Shown in pieces: positions 1 to 8,777 of a stretch of DNA of 64,000 bases. Where the stretch lies: contig NZ_JAHXZM010000001.1 of NCBI RefSeq assembly GCF_019429535.1, positions 372,001-436,000 on the forward strand, given 5' to 3'. The stretch comes from Sphingomonas citricola (GTDB taxonomy: Bacteria; Pseudomonadota; Alphaproteobacteria; Sphingomonadales; Sphingomonadaceae). The notes below the pieces were generated by a model that worked only from the letters and a program-made list of their open reading frames with translations, was not told the origin of the DNA and ran no database searches. Every line of letters begins with the position of its first letter. Within the stretch, counting starts at the first letter, position 1. The translations under genes were made by a program, and so were the position numbers.

Positions 1-22
1 CTCCCCGCCGGGGAGAGGGCTT
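1..22. repeat. End of a GC-rich inverted-repeat (REP-like) element
   Basis: The first bases form a short hairpin of CTCCCC/GGGGAG type, the same motif family as the elements near 2531-2670 and 19120-19235. Only the end lies in the window. It sits just downstream of the acyl-CoA dehydrogenase stop, where it could act as a transcription end or a REP-type element. Confidence 0.4.
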
Positions 23-26
23 AAGC

Positions 27-1211
27 TCACGCGCCCGGCAGCTCCAGGATGCGCTTGGCGATGATGTTGAGCTGGATCTCGCTCGTCCCGCCCTCGATCG
101 AGTTCGCCTTGGTACGCAGCCACGCGCGCGCAGTGTGTCCGCCGCGGCTCGCCTCGCTTTCCCACTCGAGTTCGTCCGAGCCGCCCGCCGCCATCATCAA
201 CTCATGGCGGCTCTTGTTCAGTTCGGTGCCGTAATATTTCATCATGCTCGGCTGCGCGGGATGCGCGCGGCCTGCTTTCAGCTCGTCGATGAAGCGCTCG
301 CTCTGCGCGGTGAAGGCGCGCGCGCGGACCTCGAACATCGCGATCTGCGCGCGCAGCAGCGGGTCGGCGAGCCGCCCGTCATGGTCGAGCCCGATCGTCG
401 CCAGCGCACCCTCGATCAGCGGGTTCTTGCCCCCCGCGCCCAGGCCCATGCCCGAGATCATCTCGCGCTCGTGCCCGAGCAGGTATTTGGCGACGTCCCA
501 GCCGCGGTTGAGTTCGCCGACGAGGTTCTCCTTCGGCACCTTCACATTGTCGAAGAAGGTCTCGCAGAACGGCGAATAGCCGCTGATCAGCAGGATCGGC
601 TTGGTCGAGACACCCGGCGTGCGCATGTCGAACAGCACGAAGCTGATCCCGCCCTGCTTGGTCGTCTTGTCGGTCCGCACCAGACAGAAGATCCAGTCGG
701 CCTTGTCGGCGTAGCTGGTCCACACCTTCTGCCCGTTGACGAGGAAATGGTCGCCCTTGTCTTCCGCGGACGTGGCCAGACTGGCGAGGTCGGAGCCAGC
801 ATTGGGCTCGGAATACCCCTGGCACCAGCGGATCTCACCGCGCGCGATCTCGGGGAGAAAGCGCTTCTTCTGTTCCTCGGTGCCGTATTTCAGCAGTGCC
901 GGCCCGAGCATCGAGATGCCGAACGAGTAGAGCGGGTTGCGCGCGCGGATGCGGGCCATTTCCTCGCGCAGCACCTTGGTCTCGGCCGCCGACAGCCCGC
1001 CGCCGCCATACTCCTTGGGCCAGTCGGGCACGGTCCAGCCGCGCGCGCCCATCTTGTCCATCCACGTCTTCTGCGCCGGGGTCATGTCGCTCTGGTCGCG
1101 GCCACCCCAGGCGGTGTCCTTGTCCGAGCGCATCGGCTCGCGCATCTCGGGCGGGCAATTCTCCTCTAGCCAGGCGCGGGTTTCGGAACGGAACGTGTCG
1201 AGATCGGTCAT
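27..1211 (-). CDS. Acyl-CoA dehydrogenase family protein
   Basis: This 394-residue flavoprotein has the usual length and domain order of the family: an N-terminal helical domain, a middle beta domain and a C-terminal helical domain. It should catalyse FAD-dependent alpha,beta-desaturation of an acyl-CoA in the cytoplasm. The middle domain has WCQGYSEPNAGSDLA, typical of the flavin-contacting strand. The C-terminus has IEGGTSEIQLNIIAKRIL, where the Glu matches the catalytic base of medium-chain type enzymes. The start codon overlaps the stop of the upstream amidase gene by 4 nt (ATGA), indicating translational coupling in a serine hydrolase - fadJ-like - amidase - dehydrogenase group. The substrate chain cannot be read from the sequence. 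Confidence 0.93.
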   Translation of the reverse strand: MTDLDTFRSETRAWLEENCPPEMREPMRSDKDTAWGGRDQSDMTPAQKTWMDKMGARGWTVPDWPKEYGGGGLSAAETKVLREEMARIRARNPLYSFGISMLGPALLKYGTEEQKKRFLPEIARGEIRWCQGYSEPNAGSDLASLATSAEDKGDHFLVNGQKVWTSYADKADWIFCLVRTDKTTKQGGISFVLFDMRTPGVSTKPILLISGYSPFCETFFDNVKVPKENLVGELNRGWDVAKYLLGHEREMISGMGLGAGGKNPLIEGALATIGLDHDGRLADPLLRAQIAMFEVRARAFTAQSERFIDELKAGRAHPAQPSMMKYYGTELNKSRHELMMAAGGSDELEWESEASRGGHTARAWLRTKANSIEGGTSEIQLNIIAKRILELPGA

Positions 1212-2530
1212 GGTCGGCTCCTGACGAGGTCGTGCGCGATGCGCGCGACCGCGATGGCGTGATGGTCGGCGTATAGGTCTGCGATCACCTGGACCCCGAT
1301 CGGCAGGCCGTCGGCGTCGTGCCCGATCGGCACGCTGGTGGCGGGCAGCATCGGCAGCGTCGCGAGCCCGGGCCAGGCGAATTGGTGGAAGAATTGCGTA
1401 TCGGTGCCGTCGATATCAAGCCGCCGCGCCGCGAGCGGGGTGTCGTCGTGCGGGAAGGCGGTCATGCCGACGGCGGGTGCGATCACCGCGTCATACTCGG
1501 TGAACAGACGCCGCCACTGCCGCTGGATGCGCGCCTGTTCGTCGTGGAGGTGGAGCCACGTGTCGACCGAGGCGGGCGGGCGGCTGTCGGGCGGCCCACG
1601 CCGGGACATCGCGATGTTGAGCATGTTCCAATACGCGTCGTGCTGCCGCGCGAGATCGGGCAGCAGCTCGCTCGCCCGGTCGACGCGCGCGCCCGCCTGC
1701 TTCAGCGCCGTGCCGAGCGTTTCCAGCGCCTGGACGATCGCGTCCTGCGCGGTCGCGAGCGGGTGGCTGGTCAGCAACAGGACGCGCATGTCGCAAGCGC
1801 CGCGCAGCGTGGAGGCTTTCAGCGGATGATCCGCCACCACGTCGATCGCGGCGTCGAGATCGTCTGCGTCGCGCGCAAGCGGGCCGATCACCGACAGGAC
1901 CGTTCGCGCGCTGTCGGTGCCGGGGTGGAAATGCCCGTCGGTCGGCAGCACGCCCCAGGTCGGCTTGTGCCCCCACACGCCGTTGAAGGCGGCGGGGACG
2001 CGGATCGAACCGCCGATATCGGACCCGAACTCGAGCGGCACCATCCCGCTCGCCAGTGCCACCGCCGATCCGCCCGACGACCCGCCCGCGCTGCGGTTCG
2101 GGTTCACCGCGTTCACCGTCCGGCCATAGACGGGATTGTTCGATTGCAGGTCGGCGAGCGCGGGCGGCACGTTGGTCTTGCCGAGCAGGATCGCGCCCGC
2201 CGCCCTCAACCGCTCAACCGCGACCGCGTCGGCTTGCGCCACGAAATCGCGGTGCTCCTCGAACCCGAACGTCGTCGGCAGACCGGCGACGTCGTAGCTC
2301 TCCTTGATCGTCATCGGCACGCCGAGGAGGGGCGCGTCGAACCCGTCCGCAATCCGCTGGTCGAGCGCGGCGGCTGCGGCGCGCGCGCGGTCGAAGTCGC
2401 GCACGACGACCGCGTTCAGCGCGCCGTCACGCGCCTCGATCCGCGCGATCGCGGCGTCCGTCTCGGCGAGCGCGCTGGTCTCGCCGGCCCGAACCGCGGC
2501 GGCGGTCTGGAGTGCGGTGCGTTCGGCCAT
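1208..2530 (-). CDS. Amidase (amidase-signature family)
   Basis: This protein of about 440 residues belongs to the amidase-signature family, which hydrolyses C-N amide bonds with a Ser-cisSer-Lys triad. Visible elements are the Lys in MTIKESYDVAG, the glycine/serine motif GGSSGGSAVALASG, and the nucleophile region GSDIGGSIRVPAAFNGVWG. The reading frame stays open to 2836, but the upstream part is a translated inverted-repeat element, so the start is one of two adjacent ATGs (2533 or 2530). The 2530 ATG is preferred because it lies 5 nt after GGGGAGG. That Shine-Dalgarno sequence and the first ATG belong to the repeat itself. The gene ends in a 4-nt overlap with the acyl-CoA dehydrogenase. Substrate unknown. 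Confidence 0.9.
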   Translation of the reverse strand: MAERTALQTAAAVRAGETSALAETDAAIARIEARDGALNAVVVRDFDRARAAAAALDQRIADGFDAPLLGVPMTIKESYDVAGLPTTFGFEEHRDFVAQADAVAVERLRAAGAILLGKTNVPPALADLQSNNPVYGRTVNAVNPNRSAGGSSGGSAVALASGMVPLEFGSDIGGSIRVPAAFNGVWGHKPTWGVLPTDGHFHPGTDSARTVLSVIGPLARDADDLDAAIDVVADHPLKASTLRGACDMRVLLLTSHPLATAQDAIVQALETLGTALKQAGARVDRASELLPDLARQHDAYWNMLNIAMSRRGPPDSRPPASVDTWLHLHDEQARIQRQWRRLFTEYDAVIAPAVGMTAFPHDDTPLAARRLDIDGTDTQFFHQFAWPGLATLPMLPATSVPIGHDADGLPIGVQVIADLYADHHAIAVARIAHDLVRSRP

Positions 2531-2670
2531 CATATCCTCCCCGGCACGGGGAGGGGGACCAGCCGCAGGCTGGTGGAGGGGCCGCGACGTAAGCGGTGCG
2601 CCCGCGGCGAACCCCCTCCACCACCACGCTGCGCGTGCCGGTCCCCCTCCCCACGAGTGGGGAGGATATG
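2531..2670. repeat. BIME-like paired inverted repeat
   Basis: Two copies of an approximately 55-60 bp GC-rich unit face each other. Both outer ends read CATATCCTCCCC when oriented outward-in, followed by a GGGGAGGGGGACC core and a GTGGAGGGG segment. The centre is about 30 bp. This is the architecture of palindromic REP/BIME elements of sphingomonads. It fills the gap between the fadJ-like gene and the amidase gene, and its left end supplies the ribosome-binding site of the amidase. Confidence 0.75.
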
Positions 2671-2684
2671 ATCTGCCGCCACCA

Positions 2685-4709
2685 TCACTTGATCGTACCG
2701 GCCTTGAGTGTGTCGGCGACCTTGAACCCGTGCTTCTCGAGCCCCGCGACGACCTTGTCATAGCCTTCGGTCTGCGCCCAGAACATCGGGCCGCCGCGAT
2801 AGACCGGCCAGCCGTAGCCGTAGATCCAGACCACATCGACGTCCGACGCGCGCTGCGCCTTGCCTTCCTCGAGGATCAGCGCACCCTCATTGACCATCGG
2901 ATAGAGCGTGCGCTCCACGATCTCCTGATCGGTGATCTCGCGCTTCGGCATGTTCGAGCGGCTGCGGAAATCCTCGATGATCTCGGCGACGCGCGGGGAG
3001 GGGGTCGGGTTACGCTTCTCGTCGTAATCGTAATAGCCGGCCTGCTTCTTCTGCCCCCAGCGTCCTTCCGCGGCGAGCGCGTCGCGGATGCTCTCGATCC
3101 GGTTCGGGTCGCGGTGCCAGCCGATGTCGACGCCCGCGAGATCGCTCATCTGGAACGGGCCCATCGGCATGCCGAACTCGACGTGGACGCGGTCGATCTG
3201 CTCGGGCGTTGCGCCCTCCATCAGCAGCTTGTTCGCCTCGACCTGCCGCGGCATCAGCATGCGGTTGCCGATGAAGCCGTAGGTGACGCCCGCGACGACC
3301 GCGACCTTCCTGATCTTCTTCGCCAGCGCCATCGCGGTCGCGAGCACGTCGTCCGCGGTCTTCGCCCCGCGCACGATCTCCAACAGCTTCATGACGTTGG
3401 CGGGCGAGAAGAAGTGCATGCCAAGCACATCTTCAGGTCGACTGGTCGATGCGGCGATCTCGTCGATGTCGAGATAGCTGGTGTTCGACGCCAGGATCGC
3501 GCCGGGCTTGGCGATCTTGTCGAGCTTGCCGAAGATCTCCTTCTTGACCTCCATGTTCTCGTACACCGCCTCGATGATGAGGTCGCAGTCGGCGAGGTCT
3601 TCGAGGTTGAGCGTGGGCTTGAGTAAGCCCATCGCCTGCTCGGGGGCGTCAGGCTTGATCCGGCCCTTGGCGGCCGACGCCTCGTAATTCTTGCGCATCA
3701 CGCCCGTGCCGCGGTCGAGCGCTTCCTGCTGCATCTCGACGATCGTCACCGCGATCCCGGCCGACAGGAAGTTCATGCTGATCCCGCCGCCCATCGTGCC
3801 CGCGCCGATCACGCCGACGCGGTTGATCGGGCGGAGCGTAATGTCGGAGGCGATGCCGTCGATCTTCGCGGCCTGACGCTCGGCGAAGAAGATGTGGCGC
3901 TGCGCGGCGGACTGCGTCCCCGTCATCAGCTTCATGAACTGCTCGCGCTCGAATTTCATGCCTTCATCGAACGGCTTCTCGGTCGCGGCCACCACGCAGG
4001 CGACGCAGGCGGCGGGCGCGTCGAAGCCGCGCATCTTGCGGCCGTTGGCCTTTTTGAACGCCTCGACCGCCTCGGGATCGGGCGCCACGTCGCGGTCGCG
4101 CACGCGCGGGATCGGGCGCTTGTCCGCGATTTCGCGCGCGAATGCGATCGCGTCGGCCTCCAGGCTATCCTCGCCGACGACCTTGTCGACCAGCCCGATC
4201 TCCGCCGCCTTCTTGGCCGACACCGGATCACCCAGCGCGATCATCTCCAGCGCCGCCTTGACGCCGACGACGCGTGGCAGCCGCTGCGTGCCGCCGGCAC
4301 CGGGGAGCAGGCCGAGCTTGACCTCGGGCAATCCGATCTTCGCCGAGGGCACCGCGACGCGGTACTGGCACGCCAGCGCCACCTCGCACCCGCCGCCGAG
4401 CGCGGTGCCGTGGATCGCCGCGACGATCGGCTTGCTGCTCGCGTCCATCATGTCGATGACCTCGTGCAGCCCGACGCCCTGCATCGGCTTGCCGAATTCG
4501 GTGATGTCCGCGCCCGCGAAGAAGGTCCGCCCGTCGCAGCGCAGCACCATCGCGGTGATCGACCCGTCGGCGACGCCTTCCTTGATCCCGGCCTCGAGCC
4601 CGTTGCGCACCGCGGCGCCCAGCGCGTTGACCGGCGGCGAATCGGAAATGATGACGAGCACGTCGCCGTGACGTTCGGTGCGGACCGGGTTCTGCGTGGG
4701 CGTAGTCAT
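2685..4709 (-). CDS. fadJ: Bifunctional enoyl-CoA hydratase / 3-hydroxyacyl-CoA dehydrogenase (FadJ/FadB type)
   Basis: This 674-residue protein is the trifunctional alpha-subunit type of beta-oxidation enzyme. Residues 1-200 are a crotonase domain. [17 protein letters not shown] and [18 protein letters not shown] hold the two glutamates of the hydratase site. From about residue 298 comes an NAD-binding dehydrogenase domain with [12 protein letters not shown], then [11 protein letters not shown] and [17 protein letters not shown], which contains the catalytic His. The ATG at 4709 follows a GGAG 11 nt upstream; open frame further upstream has no homologous look. It lies in the same minus-strand group as the acyl-CoA dehydrogenase, so together they cover three steps of beta-oxidation. 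FadJ versus FadB cannot be decided here. Confidence 0.93.
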   Translation of the reverse strand: MTTPTQNPVRTERHGDVLVIISDSPPVNALGAAVRNGLEAGIKEGVADGSITAMVLRCDGRTFFAGADITEFGKPMQGVGLHEVIDMMDASSKPIVAAIHGTALGGGCEVALACQYRVAVPSAKIGLPEVKLGLLPGAGGTQRLPRVVGVKAALEMIALGDPVSAKKAAEIGLVDKVVGEDSLEADAIAFAREIADKRPIPRVRDRDVAPDPEAVEAFKKANGRKMRGFDAPAACVACVVAATEKPFDEGMKFEREQFMKLMTGTQSAAQRHIFFAERQAAKIDGIASDITLRPINRVGVIGAGTMGGGISMNFLSAGIAVTIVEMQQEALDRGTGVMRKNYEASAAKGRIKPDAPEQAMGLLKPTLNLEDLADCDLIIEAVYENMEVKKEIFGKLDKIAKPGAILASNTSYLDIDEIAASTSRPEDVLGMHFFSPANVMKLLEIVRGAKTADDVLATAMALAKKIRKVAVVAGVTYGFIGNRMLMPRQVEANKLLMEGATPEQIDRVHVEFGMPMGPFQMSDLAGVDIGWHRDPNRIESIRDALAAEGRWGQKKQAGYYDYDEKRNPTPSPRVAEIIEDFRSRSNMPKREITDQEIVERTLYPMVNEGALILEEGKAQRASDVDVVWIYGYGWPVYRGGPMFWAQTEGYDKVVAGLEKHGFKVADTLKAGTIK

Positions 4710-4771
4710 GTGAGGCGATACTCCGAGAAGAATGGAAATGGGCCGCGTCGCCGCGGCAGGAAAAAGGGGGA

Positions 4772-5995
4772 TCAGGTCAGCGCGGCATAGATCATCGTCT
4801 TCAGCTCGCGCCGGATCGGATACACGCTCGACGGGCTCAGCTGCGTCATGAACACCATGTGGACGCGCTCGACCGGATCGATGAAGAAGGCGGTGGAGAA
4901 CATGCCGCCCCAGTAGAATTCGCCGACGCTGCCCGGCATCATCGAGCGCGCGACGTCGATCGTGACGGCGAAGCCGAGCCCGAACCCGGTGCCCGCATTC
5001 TGCGTCTCGCTGAACAGCGATTTCGACATGGCCGAAAGATCGGCCTTGTTCGGCAGATGGTTGATCGTCATCAGCTCGATCGTCTTGCGCCCGAGGATGC
5101 GTGCGCCGTCCAGCGTCCCGCCGTTCAGACACATCGCGCAGAAACGGTGATAGTCGCGCGCGGTCGACACCAAACCGCCGCCGCCCGACAAGAGCCGCGG
5201 CATCCGGCTCCACGCACTTGCTGCGCCGCGATCGTACATGACGCGGCCTTTTCCGGGGACGAAGGTGTAGCAGTCGGTCAGCCGGTCGATCTTATCCTCG
5301 GGCACCTGGAAGAAGGTGTCGTGCATCCCGAGCGGCTGGAAGATCCGCTCCGCGAAAAAGCGGTCGAGCGGCATTCCCGACACGCGCTGCACCACCGCGC
5401 CGAGCACGTCGGTCGCGACCGAGTAATTCCACTGCGTGCCGGGGGAGAATTCGAGCGGCAGCTTGCCCAATTCGGCGACGAAGCCGTCGAGGTCGTGCCC
5501 GCCGTGCCAGTTCTCCAGCTTGAGTTCGCGGTGCGCGGCGTCGATGTTGGATCGGTTCTGAAACCCGTAGGTCAGCCCCGCGGTGTGGCGCAGCAGGTCG
5601 ACCATCCGCATCGGCTCGTCGGTCGCCCTGGTCACGAACGGCACGCCCCCGCCGCCGCCCGCGTAAACGCCGACCTTCTTGAACTCGGGCAACACGTGAT
5701 GCACCGGGGTGTCGAGCGCGACGCGCCCTTCCTCGACCAGCATCATGAACGCAACCGAGGTCACCGGCTTGGTCATCGACGCGATACGGAACAGCGACGC
5801 GTCGTCGATCGCGGCATCGCCGTCCTCGCGCGCCGCGCCTTGCGACGACAGGTGCACCACCTCGCCGTCGCGCGCGACGAGCAGTTGCGCGTGCGGCAGC
5901 AGACCGGTGTCGAGGTAGCGCGCCTTCAGGAAGGCGTCGATCGCGTGGAGGCGGTCGGCGTCGAACCCGTGATCGGCGGGTCTGGCGTTCGTCAT
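4772..5995 (-). CDS. Serine hydrolase (class C beta-lactamase / esterase EstB-like family)
   Basis: This 407-residue protein has the penicillin-binding fold. The nucleophile motif S-x-x-K is seen as SMTKPV near residue 75, and the Tyr motif as [11 protein letters not shown]. The latter is typical of EstB-type esterases and of lipid-active family VIII carboxylesterases rather than true cephalosporinases. There is no convincing signal peptide, so it is probably cytoplasmic. It is the first gene of the minus-strand group and lies 62 bp upstream of the fadJ-like gene, which suggests an esterase releasing acids or alcohols for beta-oxidation. That role is inferred from neighbours only. Confidence 0.88.
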   Translation of the reverse strand: MTNARPADHGFDADRLHAIDAFLKARYLDTGLLPHAQLLVARDGEVVHLSSQGAAREDGDAAIDDASLFRIASMTKPVTSVAFMMLVEEGRVALDTPVHHVLPEFKKVGVYAGGGGGVPFVTRATDEPMRMVDLLRHTAGLTYGFQNRSNIDAAHRELKLENWHGGHDLDGFVAELGKLPLEFSPGTQWNYSVATDVLGAVVQRVSGMPLDRFFAERIFQPLGMHDTFFQVPEDKIDRLTDCYTFVPGKGRVMYDRGAASAWSRMPRLLSGGGGLVSTARDYHRFCAMCLNGGTLDGARILGRKTIELMTINHLPNKADLSAMSKSLFSETQNAGTGFGLGFAVTIDVARSMMPGSVGEFYWGGMFSTAFFIDPVERVHMVFMTQLSPSSVYPIRRELKTMIYAALT

Positions 5996-6132
5996 CGTCT
6001 CGTCCGTACCCCCGCTTCGAAGATGGCATGCTTCCTACGCCTTGAGCATGGCGCAAATCAACTCTAACCTCGCGCCCAAGCGAACCCGATGTTCAAGACT
6101 CGGGGCGGCAGCGAGCATGTTGGAGAGCAAGC

Positions 6133-7875
6133 GTGGCGACTGAACCATCGACCGTGACGAGCAAATGGCCCGCGATGACGCTGGACGCGGTGGAGCGTGC
6201 GCTCTGTGCGCCGGGCGCCCGATTCGAGATGGAGGTGATCGACATTCGCGGCGTGCCGACGCGGGTGTGGAAGAACGCGCCGCCGCACATGGCCGCGCTG
6301 GTCGCGCTGTCGCGCACCCACGGCGAGCGGCTGGCGACGATCTACGAGGACGAACGCGTCAGTTACGAGGCGCAGTATCGCGCGATCGCCGCGCTCGCCG
6401 AGGTGTACCGCGCGCACGGCGTCGCGAAGGGGGACCGCGTCGCGATCGCGATGCGCAACCTGCCCGAATGGCCCGTCGCCTTCTTCGCCGCGACCGTGAT
6501 CGGCGCGATCGCGGTGCCGCTAAACGCGTGGTGGACCGGCGACGAGCTCGCCTACGGCCTCGCCGATTCGGGCGCGACGCTGCTGGTATGCGACGGCGAA
6601 CGCTGGGACCGTATCGCGCCGCATTTGGGCGAGGTGCCCGACCTCTCGCATGTGCTGGTCAGCCGCGCGACCGCGCCGCTGTCGCCGCCCGCGACGCGGC
6701 TGGAGGATGCGATCGGCATCCCCAACGACTGGCACGCGCTGCCCGACCGCGCGCTGCCCAACGCGGGGCTGGTGCCCGAGGACGACGCGACGATCCTCTA
6801 CACCAGCGGCACCACCGGCAAGCCCAAGGGGGCGCTCGGCACCCACCGCAATTTCATGACCAACATCATGTCGACTGGTTATTCGGGCGCGCGGATGCTG
6901 CTGCGGCGCGGCGACCCGATCCCCGCGCCGCAACCGCGCGTCGGGCTGACCGTGATCCCCTTGTTCCACGCGACCGCGCTGTCGGCGGGGTTGATGGGCG
7001 CGATGGCGGCGGGGCACACCAGCATCTACATGCGCAAGTTCGACGCGCTGCGCGCGTTCGAGATCATCGAGCGTGAAAAGGTCAATTCGACCGGCGGCGT
7101 GCCGACGATCGCGTGGCAGTTGCTCGAACATCCCGACCGCCACAAATACGACCTCTCCAGCCTCGAGGCGGTGGGTTACGGTGGCGCGCCGTCGGCGCCG
7201 GAACTGGTGCGCAAGATCGCGGGCGAGATGAAGGCGATCCCGACCAACGGCTGGGGCATGACCGAGACGACCGCGACCGTCACCACCCACGGCGCGGAGG
7301 ATTACATCCACCGGCCCGAGAGCTGCGGGCCGCCCGTTGCGGTCGCCGACCTGAAGATCATGGACGCGGACGGCACGACCGAGCTGCCCGTCGGCGAGGT
7401 GGGCGAATTGTGGGCGCGGGGTCCGATGATCGTCAAAGGCTATTGGAACAAGTCCGAGGCGACCGCGGCGACCTTCGTCGACGGCTGGGTCCGCACCGGC
7501 GACCTCGCGAGGATCGACGAGGAAGGCTTCTGCTACATCCTCGACCGCGCGAAGGACATGATCATCCGCGGCGGCGAGAACATCTATTCGACCGAGATCG
7601 AGAACGTCCTTTACGACCATCCCGCGGTCACCGACTGCGCGCTGATCGGATTGCCGCACCGGATCCTGGGCGAGGAGCCCGCGGCGGTCGTCCATCTGGC
7701 ACCCGGCACCCACGCGAGCGAGGCGGAGTTGCAGGCGTGGGTGCGCGCGCGCCTCGCCGCGTTCAAGGTGCCCGTCTCGATCCGCTTCGTCCCCGAAACG
7801 CTGCCGCGCAACGCCAACGGCAAAATCCTGAAGCGGGACCTGAAGGCCTTGTTCGAGGATCGTGCCGCCGCGTAA
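6133..7875 (+). CDS. Class I adenylate-forming acyl-CoA synthetase
   Basis: This 580-residue ligase activates a carboxylic acid with ATP and joins it to CoA. The P-loop LYTSGTTGKPKGALGTHRN lies near residues 222-240, the GWGMTETTATVTTHG adenylate motif near 372, RGGENIYSTEIENVL near 477, and the C-terminal catalytic Lys in NANGKILKRDL near 560. All match the family. The start is GTG at 6133, preceded by GGAGAGCAAGC. It diverges from the serine hydrolase across a 137-bp gap that should hold both promoters. The substrate could be a medium or long fatty acid; the neighbours fit this but do not prove it. Confidence 0.92.
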   Translation: MATEPSTVTSKWPAMTLDAVERALCAPGARFEMEVIDIRGVPTRVWKNAPPHMAALVALSRTHGERLATIYEDERVSYEAQYRAIAALAEVYRAHGVAKGDRVAIAMRNLPEWPVAFFAATVIGAIAVPLNAWWTGDELAYGLADSGATLLVCDGERWDRIAPHLGEVPDLSHVLVSRATAPLSPPATRLEDAIGIPNDWHALPDRALPNAGLVPEDDATILYTSGTTGKPKGALGTHRNFMTNIMSTGYSGARMLLRRGDPIPAPQPRVGLTVIPLFHATALSAGLMGAMAAGHTSIYMRKFDALRAFEIIEREKVNSTGGVPTIAWQLLEHPDRHKYDLSSLEAVGYGGAPSAPELVRKIAGEMKAIPTNGWGMTETTATVTTHGAEDYIHRPESCGPPVAVADLKIMDADGTTELPVGEVGELWARGPMIVKGYWNKSEATAATFVDGWVRTGDLARIDEEGFCYILDRAKDMIIRGGENIYSTEIENVLYDHPAVTDCALIGLPHRILGEEPAAVVHLAPGTHASEAELQAWVRARLAAFKVPVSIRFVPETLPRNANGKILKRDLKALFEDRAAA

Positions 7876-7879
7876 GACG

Positions 7880-7895
7880 TGGTCCAATTCGACCA
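7880..7895. promoter_or_regulatory. Inverted repeat TGGTC-N6-GACCA, candidate operator
   Basis: A perfect 5-bp inverted repeat with a 6-bp spacer lies 36 bp before the Crp/Fnr-family start. A third GACCA follows at 7911-7915. The 5-6-5 geometry equals that of Crp operators, so autoregulation is plausible. The half-site differs from the classical TGTGA and TTGAT. Confidence 0.35.
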
Positions 7896-7930
7896 TGACG
7901 GATCGAAAAGGACCATAAGGGGATCGGCGA

Positions 7931-8668
7931 GTGGGTGTGACCGGCGACTTTCTGCGCGGCCGTGGACGCGACACGCTGAGCGCCGAGGAAGTGAGCGTCC
8001 TCGAACAGGCGATCGACCGTGTCGACACGCTGCCGCCGCGCAGCGTCGTCACGCGGCGCGGCGACCGGGTGCGCGAGAGCACGCTGCTGGTCGAGGGCGC
8101 GATGTGCCGCTATCTCGACGCGCGCGACGGCTATCGCCAGCTGCTCGCCTATCACGTGCCCGGCGATTTCGTCGACATGCACGGCTACACGCTGCGCCGG
8201 CTTGACCATGATGTCGCGACGATCGTCGAATCGCGCGTCGCGCGCATTGCGCACGACCGGGTCGACGCTATCATGCGCGATCACCCGCGGCTCGCCTGGC
8301 TGCTGTGGCGCTCGACCCTGCTCGACGCGGCGATGCACCGCGAATGGATCTTTCGGCTCGGGCGGCTCGACGCGGCGGGGCGGCTCGCGCACTTCCTGTG
8401 CGAGGTCGCGGCGCGGATGCGCGCGATCGGGCGCGTCAGCGACGACGTCTTCGCGCTGCCGCTGACGCAGCAGGACATCGGCGAGGCGTGCGGACTGACC
8501 AGCGTCCACGTCAACCGCACGCTGCGCCGGCTGCGCGAGGAGGGCATCGCCGACGTCGGTCGCGGCGAGGCACGGATCGGCGACGCGAAACAGCTCGCGC
8601 GGATCGGCGAATTCGACGCCGATTATCTGTATCTCGACGATGGTCCCTGGGCCGATACTGATCGCTGA
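7931..8668 (+). CDS. Crp/Fnr family transcriptional regulator
   Basis: This 245-residue regulator has an N-terminal cyclic-nucleotide-binding-like beta-roll; YRQLLAYHVPGDFVDMHG is the typical core of sphingomonad members. Its C-terminal winged helix-turn-helix is LTQQDIGEACGLTSVHVNRTL. No cysteine cluster for an Fnr-type iron-sulphur centre is visible, and the cAMP-contacting residues of E. coli Crp are not evident, so the ligand is unknown. The start used is GTG at 7931. It follows the acyl-CoA synthetase by 55 bp and may be cotranscribed with it, or autoregulated through the inverted repeat at 7880-7895. Confidence 0.9.
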   Translation: MGVTGDFLRGRGRDTLSAEEVSVLEQAIDRVDTLPPRSVVTRRGDRVRESTLLVEGAMCRYLDARDGYRQLLAYHVPGDFVDMHGYTLRRLDHDVATIVESRVARIAHDRVDAIMRDHPRLAWLLWRSTLLDAAMHREWIFRLGRLDAAGRLAHFLCEVAARMRAIGRVSDDVFALPLTQQDIGEACGLTSVHVNRTLRRLREEGIADVGRGEARIGDAKQLARIGEFDADYLYLDDGPWADTDR

Positions 8669-8777
8669 GCGTCGTTGAGCACCATCGCGCGTCATTGCGC
8701 GGCGTTGGTACGAAAGCACGCGTCGCGCCCGCGTGAGGGATATTCGCCGCGACCAAATGGCGGTACGCGTCCGGAAC

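Noticed and set aside
135..1169. Plus-strand frame of 344 codons over the acyl-CoA dehydrogenase
   Set aside because: Shadow of the real minus-strand gene; composition rich in Arg, His and Ala, no recognisable motifs.
1319..2671. Plus-strand frame of 450 codons over the amidase gene
   Set aside because: Antisense to a protein with a full amidase signature; low-complexity, no domain.
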